Assembly (NCBI GenBank): GCA_035380245.1
Contig: DAOSXA010000005.1
Span: 24,731-60,414 of the forward strand
Direction of reading: 5' to 3'
Source of the DNA: Candidatus Zixiibacteriota bacterium
GTDB lineage: Bacteria; Zixibacteria; MSB-5A5; GN15; FEB-12
DNA length: 35,684 nucleotides
Positions 8,779-16,276 of this stretch are shown here, piece after piece (within the stretch, counting starts at the first letter, position 1; the number at the start of each line of letters is the position of its first letter). The notes under the pieces were generated by a model. That model had not been told where the DNA came from. It was given only the letters and a program-made list of their open reading frames with translations, and made no database searches. The position numbers and the translations under genes are program-made.

Positions 8779-8925
8779 TCACTTGATCTGCAGGATTCTC
8801 AGCACGAAGACTAACAATAGCATGCCCATGGCTACTTGCCTCTTCCAGTCTTTCTCCGAAAAAAGCTCGATTACTATCATGGCCGAAAGGTAGACGGTGA
8901 TCGCTATGTAAGTCCAGTACAACAA
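8779..8925 (-). CDS. 48-aa two-helix membrane protein
   Basis: A small ORF fills the gap between the permease and the deacylase. It starts at TTG 8925 (a second TTG follows) just after TGAGGTAGG and ends with TGA at 8781-8779. The product has two hydrophobic helices (about 3-20 and 32-46) joined by a charged turn, ELFSEKDWKRQ, so it is a membrane hairpin. It sits 18 nt after the permease stop and 4 nt before the deacylase ATG, and the tight packing argues that it is real. A natural guess is an accessory subunit of the DctM-like permease. It is far shorter than the usual four-helix DctQ, so this could be a reduced or different partner. Confidence 0.65.
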   Translation of the reverse strand: MLYWTYIAITVYLSAMIVIELFSEKDWKRQVAMGMLLLVFVLRILQIK

Positions 8926-8943
8926 TATCCTACCTCAACATCT

Positions 8944-10212
8944 TCACATAATCAGCCGGGCGATTTCACTGGCGTAGACGATTATTAAAAAGCCCACTGC
9001 CAGGGATGCGACAATGGGAATGGCACTCGTCTTGAGTATGCGAAAATGGTTTTGGGATTTGACTATCTGCGAGGCATAGGCGCACAACAGCGACGGCGGC
9101 GGCATAAGGTCGCCCATGGCCGCCAGGAGAGCCAGGGCCGAGGTAATCACGAGTACATTCTTCCCGATGAACACGTATACGAGGGGCACCCCTATCACTG
9201 ATGCGGCCGCATAGGCCGAACCGAAGAACGGCATGATCAGCGCTGCCGCGTACTTGAGGCTCTCGGGGAGAAACAACGCGTTGACCGCCAGATAACCCCT
9301 CACGCCCGTCAGGGTCAGGACCTGCAGGAACATACCCACACCGACCAGGATCGACATGACCGGCATCGCATCGCGTATGGCCCCGCGCGACACCTTGAGC
9401 CAGTTACACTTCTCTCCCGTAAAGAAACCAATCGCCGCGCCAATCATGAAGATCAACGGGACACCCAGGTGAGGAATCTGCTCCGGTATCATCTGCTCCA
9501 GCACCAGATAGCCGATTACAAACACCAGCGGAATGAAGAGCTTGATACCGTGCTTTCTAAAAACCGGTGCACTCAGTTGCGGTAGAACGGCCTGGATGTC
9601 GAAGCGCTTCAAATATCGCATCCTGAAATATACTGCCGTGGTAATGGCCAGAGGGAACGAGGCGAGAGCCAGCGGTTTGGCAAAGCCGATATACGGCATA
9701 TCCACACCGCCGCCAATAATCATCACCGGTATACAGATAGGAGGTGCAACTTCTCCGAAGACGGCCGCCATTGCGATCAACGAACCCACGGCCAGCCGCG
9801 GCATGCCCATCGCCAGGAGTCCGGGAGCAACGAGCGCTCCCGTTGTCAAAATGCAGGCCGAGGACAGTCCCGTCAACATCCCGGGGAACATGACGAACAC
9901 CGTGATGACAATCAGGAGTAAAGTCGGCCAGCGGTGCAAGGTTTTGACCATCTGGTAATTGATCGTACCCAGCACCCCCGAGCCGTCCATTACCTTCATG
10001 AATACCATCGCCGTGGCGATGATCAGAATAGCCTCCATGAAACCGAAGCCGCCCTCAACAAGGTGACGAACAGGAATGCCTTCGCCGGCCGCAAGGGCGC
10101 CCGTTATCGAGGCAAGCATCAAGGAGAATCCGGCCGGTATCTTGAGCCAGAATACTCCAACCGCAAAGGTCGCCAGCATTACCAGCAGGACCATCAGCTC
10201 GTGACTAATCAT
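8944..10212 (-). CDS. DctM-like (TRAP-type) large permease
   Basis: A 422-aa integral membrane protein with about 11-12 hydrophobic helices, near the usual 425 aa of TRAP DctM subunits. Supporting motifs are the loop FPGMLTGLSSACILTTGALVAP and, after it, AAVFGEVAPPICIPVMIIGGG, which resembles the IPPS-type motif of the family, with a related second-half copy near GDLMPPPSLL. The ATG at 10212 is chosen because GGAGGG precedes it at good spacing; the longer frame adds only MPRRREAD. No binding protein (DctP) is encoded here, and the DUF6305-like protein may take that part. Likely import of glutamate-type or dicarboxylate substrates, by context only. Confidence 0.7.
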   Translation of the reverse strand: MISHELMVLLVMLATFAVGVFWLKIPAGFSLMLASITGALAAGEGIPVRHLVEGGFGFMEAILIIATAMVFMKVMDGSGVLGTINYQMVKTLHRWPTLLLIVITVFVMFPGMLTGLSSACILTTGALVAPGLLAMGMPRLAVGSLIAMAAVFGEVAPPICIPVMIIGGGVDMPYIGFAKPLALASFPLAITTAVYFRMRYLKRFDIQAVLPQLSAPVFRKHGIKLFIPLVFVIGYLVLEQMIPEQIPHLGVPLIFMIGAAIGFFTGEKCNWLKVSRGAIRDAMPVMSILVGVGMFLQVLTLTGVRGYLAVNALFLPESLKYAAALIMPFFGSAYAAASVIGVPLVYVFIGKNVLVITSALALLAAMGDLMPPPSLLCAYASQIVKSQNHFRILKTSAIPIVASLAVGFLIIVYASEIARLIM

Positions 10213-10296
10213 ATCCGCTTCCCTCCTTCGGGGCACGCGGACGGCGCCACTTCTGTTCTGTTTGCCGGTGTTTTCATCGAACCGATCATCTCAACC

Positions 10297-11628
10297 CTAA
10301 AAATCAGTTTGTATCTCGAACATATAGCGGGTCTGGCGAACGCGATCCTCGCTCCAGGTCAGCGTCCCGCTCTGGTTGATGTCGGCATCTTCTCCGTTGG
10401 GGAACGTCTGGCACAGCCTGAACTGAATCTGGATCTGGCTGGCCAGCTGATAGTACGCTCGGAAGGAGAGTTCATCGTCCATCGAGTTGTACTCGCTCAT
10501 CGGCTCTCCGGTGACGGGATCGAGCGGATTATAGTCCGGATTATCGACGAATTCATTGCTCTTCAGATAATCGACCTGCAGCCGAAGTTTCGGAATTGCC
10601 TTCGGCACCACGTATATTCTGCTGTACCAGAGTCGAGTGCCTTCGGGGTTGCGACCGTCGTAGGGATAATCTCCCCCGATGGCCCCGTTGACGTAACCGT
10701 TCCGGCCGCCCCAGAAGAAACTTGGGAATCTCGGACTGAAAATCTCGATTTCATCGGTGTCCGGATCATCGCCCTGATAGGCCGCATAGCGCGTTTCCAC
10801 CTTCACCGAACGGAAAGGTCCCATAGGGAATCGGTAGCTTATCCGGGCCATGTAACCGATGCCCCCCTTCTCGGGTAAGGCATCGAGCGTATGAAAATCC
10901 TGCTGGGCGATTTCGAGAGCATACTGCAACCGCGTCTGTAACTGTTCACCGCTTACCCCGAAACCTATAATGTAGCTGTCGTTGACATTGCCGCGAAGCT
11001 TGTTGTAAATGTAGTAGCCCATGAAATTCTGACCCAGGAACGGACGGGAGTAGCGAGCGATGAACAACTGGTCGGACCCGGGATCGGGATATAGACCGTT
11101 GGAACTCACGTTCTGGCCGGTGATGGCCCCGAACAGCGACAACGTGCTGAGCTTGTAAGAGAGGTCAACCCGCACGCCGTCGAACATATCGTAGAAATAG
11201 TACGATGAACCCTGCGTCAGACCATCGCCGATCGGGAACTGCTGACGGCCCACGCGCAGACGGGCCAGGTCGAACACGAGGAAATTGGGTTCCCTGATCT
11301 CGGCAAACACCTGACTGATCCCGTACTCCATCTTGCCGGTCCCGGCGATATTGCGTACCGGCGACGTCGGATTGTTCTCAGTCCAATTGATCAACTCGAC
11401 GTAGAATTGAGCCTTGGAGTTGATCTGCCCGCGACCTCTGATTCGGGCCAGGTAACGCATGTAGTTCTCGGTACCGCGATTGTCGAGAGTCTCGCTGAAA
11501 TGGTCGCTATAGTAGCGCACACGAAAATCTCCCTCGACGTTTATCTGGGCAGACGGCGAGTGAGGCAGACAACCGATCGCGAGGACTGCCAGGATTATCC
11601 CGCTGATATTGCGTGTCATGTTCTTCAT
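10297..11628 (-). CDS. Outer-membrane beta-barrel protein (alginate-export/porin-like)
   Basis: A 443-aa protein with a signal peptide (about 1-27, ending PSAQ). The mature part consists of alternating amphipathic strands from start to end (INVEGDFRVRYYSD, RYLARIRGRGQ, LARLRVGRQQFPIGDG) and ends in an aromatic residue (EIQTDF), the classic outer-membrane insertion signal. The RVGRQ..IGDG segment resembles barrels of the alginate-export family. It lies 9 nt after the lipoprotein gene and upstream of the permease. It probably forms the outer-membrane channel of the locus, either for polymer export or uptake of its breakdown products; the sequence does not decide which. Confidence 0.75.
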   Translation of the reverse strand: MKNMTRNISGIILAVLAIGCLPHSPSAQINVEGDFRVRYYSDHFSETLDNRGTENYMRYLARIRGRGQINSKAQFYVELINWTENNPTSPVRNIAGTGKMEYGISQVFAEIREPNFLVFDLARLRVGRQQFPIGDGLTQGSSYYFYDMFDGVRVDLSYKLSTLSLFGAITGQNVSSNGLYPDPGSDQLFIARYSRPFLGQNFMGYYIYNKLRGNVNDSYIIGFGVSGEQLQTRLQYALEIAQQDFHTLDALPEKGGIGYMARISYRFPMGPFRSVKVETRYAAYQGDDPDTDEIEIFSPRFPSFFWGGRNGYVNGAIGGDYPYDGRNPEGTRLWYSRIYVVPKAIPKLRLQVDYLKSNEFVDNPDYNPLDPVTGEPMSEYNSMDDELSFRAYYQLASQIQIQFRLCQTFPNGEDADINQSGTLTWSEDRVRQTRYMFEIQTDF

Positions 11629-11637
11629 AACTCCACC

Positions 11638-13479
11638 TCAATCCTCTGTGAAAGCCACGCCTGACCAGGTCGGAGTGGTTCCCTGTAACGGTGTCGAGTA
11701 TGTTCTCAGAAGCGTCCCTGTGGTCGAGACCTGGAATACCCAGTCGTACTCATAGGTGCTGTTCACGATCCAGAAAGTCTCCCCATCATACGTCATTCCG
11801 GTGGAGTATCGGTTGTCGATCGTTCCTCCGGGAGGGGTAGGAGTGGCGAACAGGCCGGTCCAGGCCAGCGTCCCGAAATTGAACACGTAGACCGAGTCCG
11901 TCGTCCGGTCGGTGCAGTACATGCTGCCGTCCACGAACACCAGGCCGCGTATTTCCGGGCCCGGGGTGGCATAGTATTGAAGTACCGTCCCGTCATCGGG
12001 ATCTACCTGATAAACATAGCCGGAACCACTGTTGGCGGCCCACATCTGGGAGCCGTTGAAAGCGATTTCTCGGATGGTTCCGGAGGCATCCGGAGGAGCC
12101 GTGACCGAGGAGATAACCGTGAGATTTTCTCCGGAATAATCGACCTGGACCAGCTTGTCGTCGGTCCCGGCGGCCGCCAGCCACATTTCAGTACCGGAAA
12201 AAGTGATGCCCTGCACCGATCCCCCCGGAGCAACCGGCAGAAGATCCCAGGTCTGTACGACCGCCGTATCCGATACCCTGACCTTGTAGAGAGAATCGTT
12301 CTCGGGATTGCACAACCAGAGGTAGCCCGTCGCGGCCGGGATATCTATGACCGAGAAGGCTCCCGCGGCGACGTCGGTCTGTCCGTCCGGGTTGGTGACG
12401 ATAACATCACGGTCGCCGTACGCAGCGTCGTTGTCAATCTGTATGTTAGCGCTGATAGAAGATGAACTGATGAACGTTACCTCGGTAACGGTTATTCCCG
12501 CACTGAAGGAGACCCCCAGCCCCGTACCTTCGACGAAATCCGTTCCCGATACCACGACCGTGAACGTTCCGCCCGGGAATCCGACATCGGGGGAGACCCC
12601 GGACACGGACGGAGGTGGCGTTGTGGTCAGATTCTGTGTGGTCCAGACAATCGGTCCGACGGAAGTGTACATGAAATCGTAGCGGTCCAGCACGTTTCCT
12701 TTGCGATCGATCCTGAAGAGGTTGGGACCGGCAGTGGTGCTGGAATTGAGCAACCAGAAATCATTGCCGTCATGGCACAAGCCGGCCGGCCAGATGTAAT
12801 CGGAGCCCATAGGCGGAGCCGGGGAGGTGAAGGCCGTATCGAATACCTGTTGGACGGGGTTGAAATACTCCACCCGATCCCAGTCGATGTCGCCATAGTA
12901 AAAGCCTTCCGATATTCCTCGACCGTAAACATCGCCGTTGGAACCAACGAATTCCAGCGGTCGAGGCGACGGCGTGGGTAACTGGTATTCGGCTGTGACT
13001 TCACCGGCGGAACTCAGTTTGTACAACGTCGGTGGAAACTCATAGGTAGTCGAACCGCTGTTAAGCGCCCAGATATTGGACCCGTCCCAGGCGATGCCCC
13101 GGACTGTTCCCTGACCGGAAGGCGGGGCCGCAAAGGACTGCAGGACCTCTATCGAATCACCCGTGATATCGATTCGAGCGATGATATCGTTGCTGCCGGC
13201 CGATGAGATCCATAGCTTGCTGCCGTCGTACGTAATCCCCTGGATCCGAGTCGAGTCCAGCAGCGGAACCGTACTCCAGGAGCCTATCTCGTGGAGCGAT
13301 GCATCCAGCGCCACCAGGCGCAGGGTGGTATTGTCCACGGTGTAGAAGTAACCACCTTTGTCTGTGATTGCGCCGTCCTCGTCGCCATCGTCGAAGAACG
13401 GATTATCGCAGGACAAGAGTAACGGCAGCGCTGCTATTACCAAAATCAGTCCCGCTCGCCAACCAATCCTACACGTCAT
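11638..13479 (-). CDS. Lipoprotein with IPT/TIG domain between two propeller-like halves
   Basis: This 613-aa protein starts at the ATG 13479, giving a clean lipoprotein signal with lipobox LLSC (C24). The N-terminal half (about 40-310) and C-terminal half (about 415-613) share repeated strands of the type QGITYDGSKLWISSAGSNDI and RGIAWDGSNIWALNSG, typical of glutamine-cyclotransferase/SMP-30-like beta-propellers. Between them is an IPT/TIG immunoglobulin-like domain (PPSVSGVSPDVGFPGGTFTV ... VIVTNPDGQT). No catalytic residues are seen. It is the first gene behind the sigma-54 promoter at 13608-13623 and may bind or sense an extracellular ligand. Confidence 0.8.
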   Translation of the reverse strand: MTCRIGWRAGLILVIAALPLLLSCDNPFFDDGDEDGAITDKGGYFYTVDNTTLRLVALDASLHEIGSWSTVPLLDSTRIQGITYDGSKLWISSAGSNDIIARIDITGDSIEVLQSFAAPPSGQGTVRGIAWDGSNIWALNSGSTTYEFPPTLYKLSSAGEVTAEYQLPTPSPRPLEFVGSNGDVYGRGISEGFYYGDIDWDRVEYFNPVQQVFDTAFTSPAPPMGSDYIWPAGLCHDGNDFWLLNSSTTAGPNLFRIDRKGNVLDRYDFMYTSVGPIVWTTQNLTTTPPPSVSGVSPDVGFPGGTFTVVVSGTDFVEGTGLGVSFSAGITVTEVTFISSSSISANIQIDNDAAYGDRDVIVTNPDGQTDVAAGAFSVIDIPAATGYLWLCNPENDSLYKVRVSDTAVVQTWDLLPVAPGGSVQGITFSGTEMWLAAAGTDDKLVQVDYSGENLTVISSVTAPPDASGTIREIAFNGSQMWAANSGSGYVYQVDPDDGTVLQYYATPGPEIRGLVFVDGSMYCTDRTTDSVYVFNFGTLAWTGLFATPTPPGGTIDNRYSTGMTYDGETFWIVNSTYEYDWVFQVSTTGTLLRTYSTPLQGTTPTWSGVAFTED

Positions 13480-13607
13480 CCTCAAACCATGACCTCCACT
13501 TCCGTACATTGTTGCTCGAGGCAGAAACAGATTCCATTGTTTATCATATACTCCAATTCGCGTTTTGTCGGGCCGCCCGGTCAACTTCGGGCAACCGAGA
13601 TTGATAC

Positions 13608-13623
13608 TGCAACTTATGTGCCA
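13608..13623 (-). promoter_or_regulatory. Sigma-54 promoter of the PGA operon
   Basis: On the minus strand the sequence is TGGCACATAAGTTGCA, which agrees at every conserved position with the sigma-54 consensus TGGCACRNNNNTTGCW, including the -24 GG and -12 GC at correct spacing. Transcription would start near 13597, about 118 nt before the ATG at 13479, and could run through all ten genes to 2365. Confidence 0.75.
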
Positions 13624-13777
13624 GAGCGTTCACTCCATCCAATCCACGGCTTACAACCGAAAATGCCTTTGAATAGGACTACAAACGTGCTATATTAGCC
13701 CACAATGACGGGCTTTGCCAGCCCAAAATCGGCCGATCCAACATGCTTTTTCAGCCAGGTTCAGGCGATGTGGGGCT

Positions 13778-13793
13778 TGGCACGGAATTTGTT
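13778..13793 (+). promoter_or_regulatory. Sigma-54-like promoter of the histidine kinase
   Basis: TGGCACGGAATTTGTT matches the sigma-54 consensus at every conserved position except the C of the -12 GC, which is T. It lies about 130 nt before the kinase start and points toward it. Confidence 0.55.
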
Positions 13794-13923
13794 TCACAGC
13801 ACCGGATAGGTAGGAATGAGCACTCGGCCATTACGACTGTCGAGGCTCCTGAGAATTGCCTGAAACGTATCGGGAAAAACGGACCTTGAAATAGATGCTA
13901 TTCCCGAGACAAAGTGTGAAACT

Positions 13924-15483
13924 GTGGAACTGATCAGAGCACATCTAAAAGCCTTCCTGTTTGCCGCCCTGTTCGCGATTGTGGTCGCGATTCTATCCAC
14001 TGTTGCCTATATCTCGTGGCACAACTGGACCGAAGAAGTCATAAGATCGAACAAGGCCCTGACCGTGATTACGGCCGGGCGACTCGGAGAGTCAGCCCAG
14101 CCCATCATGGACAGCCTTGCCGCTGCCGGGTTCTTCGACAAGGACGGCTATTCGAGAGCGGAGATCCTGGCCCTGGACAAGCGTTTGCAAGTCCTGTCAT
14201 CCTCCATCTTCAGCGATGTGTCGGGGCTTGAAGGCGGATTCTTCTATCCGTGCATCGAAGAGTTCTTGGGCTATGCTTATCCGTCATCGCCCCCTCCGCA
14301 GCCGGTTTACGGCCCTCCTCCGAGATCTTACAACATCATCAAACACCAGGCGCAGGAATCGGTCGACAGCAGCCGGACCATTACCGACCTTCACAAATTC
14401 GACCCGGCCGTTTTCCCGTTAACAACTGTCCCCCTGGTGTCCGGGGGAAAGGTTGTGGGAGCTGCCTGGACCAGAGTTCATATTGAACGCGAAATGCCCG
14501 CGATCAAACTGCGGCAAATAATAAATATCGGCGGCGCCGTCACCTTCCTCGGCCTCGTGGTCTCAATCCTGATATCGGTCTCGCAAAGGAGAAGACTAAA
14601 TCGGCTTCTGGCCGATCTGGAGGAGATACAGACAGGCCGGGTTCTGACCGCAAGAGACCAGGGGGGGACTATTGGATCGATCGCACGTTCGGTCAACAGC
14701 ATGGTTCACGCTCTGGACGAAGCCCACTCGCGCAGAGAGAAGCTGGAGAAGTCCCTTCACCAACAGGATAAAATGGCTGCTCTGGGCACTCTCGTGGCCG
14801 GTGTCGTGCACGAAGTGAAAACCCCGCTGGCTATCGTCAAAACGAGAATCCAGATCTGGCAACAGGAATTGGCGAAACTCCGGGAGGGGGACGGTGAGGT
14901 CAATCCTAAAGAGGTGATTACCGAAGAGAGTCTCCAGGGCGTCGTCCACGAGATCAACCGTCTGGCCGGTCTCGCCAATCGACTGCTGATCTTCTCGCGA
15001 CCGATTTCTGAGTTGCGACAGGAGACGAATCTCGCGCCCCTGATCGAACGTACTATCTCTCTCGTCAAATCCAGTCCGAGAGCCGAAAACGTAAATATCA
15101 TCCTGAACATACAACATGTCTTGCCACCGGTGTGGGCGGAACCGAACTCGCTCGAGCAGGTCTTTTTGAACGTTCTGACCAACGCTGTGGAAGCTATCAA
15201 GGATCGCGGCGAGATCTCGGTCGAGGCGATTGCCGACTACCCGGAGGGAAAATTGGTAGTCGAGGTCCGAGACAACGGCGTTGGAATCCCCGAGTCCATC
15301 AGGACCAGGATGTTCGATCCGTTTGTTACGTCAAAAGAGAAAGGATTCGGCCTGGGGCTTTCCATTACCTACGAAATCCTTTCAGCTCATAACGGTAGTA
15401 TCGAGTTCTCCGACAGGGATGGAGGTGGTGCCGTGTGCACCATAACACTGCCTTTCGCCAGAAAGGGTTTAGGATTGTCATGA
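13924..15483 (+). CDS. Membrane sensor histidine kinase
   Basis: A 519-aa sensor kinase. A membrane helix (about 10-31), a roughly 165-residue periplasmic sensor with a proline-rich loop (SPPPQPVYGPPP) and a second helix (about 199-219) lead into a HAMP-like linker. The HisKA H-box is VVHEVKTPL with H296 the phosphorylated residue. The ATPase domain has the N-box (N420 in NVLTNAVEAI), G1 (VRDNGVGIP), F (FDPFVTS) and G2 (GFGLGLS) boxes. The start is GTG. Its stop overlaps the ATG of the next gene (ATGA), typical for a kinase and its regulator. The type resembles NtrB/ZraS kinases that pair with sigma-54 activators. Confidence 0.9.
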   Translation: MELIRAHLKAFLFAALFAIVVAILSTVAYISWHNWTEEVIRSNKALTVITAGRLGESAQPIMDSLAAAGFFDKDGYSRAEILALDKRLQVLSSSIFSDVSGLEGGFFYPCIEEFLGYAYPSSPPPQPVYGPPPRSYNIIKHQAQESVDSSRTITDLHKFDPAVFPLTTVPLVSGGKVVGAAWTRVHIEREMPAIKLRQIINIGGAVTFLGLVVSILISVSQRRRLNRLLADLEEIQTGRVLTARDQGGTIGSIARSVNSMVHALDEAHSRREKLEKSLHQQDKMAALGTLVAGVVHEVKTPLAIVKTRIQIWQQELAKLREGDGEVNPKEVITEESLQGVVHEINRLAGLANRLLIFSRPISELRQETNLAPLIERTISLVKSSPRAENVNIILNIQHVLPPVWAEPNSLEQVFLNVLTNAVEAIKDRGEISVEAIADYPEGKLVVEVRDNGVGIPESIRTRMFDPFVTSKEKGFGLGLSITYEILSAHNGSIEFSDRDGGGAVCTITLPFARKGLGLS

Positions 15484-16088
15484 GACACGAAAACAAGAGG
15501 GTTCTGATTGTTGACGATGAAGCAATGATGCGCACCAACATTGCTGACCTGCTCGCGCCAAGGGGGTGCAAGCTGGTGGAAGCTGAGGGCCGCCCGACCG
15601 AGGCGGCCCTCCCGCTGTGCTACCTCAAATCCGGCCAACCACGCCGCGATGGCGCCGAGATGAATCCGGCCCGTGACGGCTGCGGCCTGATCTGGTATTC
15701 GCCGCTGGTACCGATGAAACCGGCCCTGGTGCGCGAATACGTCGATATGGTCAAGCGGGTATGTGCCGATCATCACATCGAGCCGCTCATCACCTTGACC
15801 TCGCTGTCCGATCTCTGCTTTGATTCTACGGTCCCAATCCTGTTCGATCGCCAGGATCCCGAATTCACTCGTCGGTCCAAGGCCTGCTACCTTGCCCTAT
15901 TCGAGGCCGGTCGTAGGATTGGCGTTCTGCCATACCGGTTTGGCATTGATCACATGAATATGGTGGTCAATTCCGCCCACAGTTCCTGGCGACTCGTTTC
16001 GCGGATCAAACAGGCCCTTGATCCACAAGGGATTTTGGCTCCCGGCAGGTACTGCCCGAAAACTCCCAAACTCAGAGAGGAGCGTTAG
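15480..16088 (+). CDS. Chimera: truncated receiver domain fused to flavin-oxidase C-terminus
   Basis: The 202-aa product starts like a response regulator: RVLIVDDEAMMRTNIADLL, with the acidic pocket D12-D13, in the correct place after the kinase. The match stops at about residue 37 (VEAEG), before the phosphoacceptor Asp. From about residue 38 the protein is instead the C-terminus of a vanillyl-alcohol-oxidase / 4-cresol-dehydrogenase type FAD enzyme: NPARDGCGLIWYSPLVPMKP, then GIDHMNMVVN and the terminal DPQGILAPGRY. Both halves are in frame with no stop. Neither half can be functional in its usual way. It is either a natural deletion fusion or an assembly join near 15585-15600. Confidence 0.8.
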   Translation: MRHENKRVLIVDDEAMMRTNIADLLAPRGCKLVEAEGRPTEAALPLCYLKSGQPRRDGAEMNPARDGCGLIWYSPLVPMKPALVREYVDMVKRVCADHHIEPLITLTSLSDLCFDSTVPILFDRQDPEFTRRSKACYLALFEAGRRIGVLPYRFGIDHMNMVVNSAHSSWRLVSRIKQALDPQGILAPGRYCPKTPKLREER

Positions 16089-16090
16089 CC

Positions 16091-16177
16091 ATGAAACGCC
16101 TTGTCCTGGCAGCAATTATCGTGGCCGCGTTGATCCTGATTGCATGCCTCTACGACCCGCTTGCGAACTCCTACTAG
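16091..16177 (+). CDS. 28-aa lipopeptide-like small ORF
   Basis: The ATG lies 2 nt after the stop of the fusion gene and follows GAGAGGAGCG. The product is MKRLVLAAIIVAALI plus a lipobox-like LIAC and a short tail (LYDPLANSY). It reads as a minimal lipoprotein or a one-helix membrane peptide. Start, spacing and composition are good; function is unknown. Confidence 0.5.
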   Translation: MKRLVLAAIIVAALILIACLYDPLANSY

Positions 16178-16276
16178 AAATTCGTCCCTTTTCTCGGCCC
16201 CATTCCGAATTAGGACCCTTTGGCGCGTTGTCCTATTGAACATGCAAAAGACCCCGTGCAAAAGGAGATGAGAAAG

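Larger units (their letters stand above)
13480..13923. promoter_or_regulatory. Divergent regulatory region with two sigma-54-like promoters
   Basis: This 444-nt region separates the minus-strand operon from the histidine kinase. It holds a minus-strand sigma-54 promoter, a plus-strand sigma-54-like promoter 150 nt away, a possible sigma-70 promoter (TTGAAT 13669-13674, 16 nt, TATATT 13691-13696) and a hairpin or palindrome (GGGCT-TTGCC-AGCCC, 13710-13724) that could be an activator site. Confidence 0.6.
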
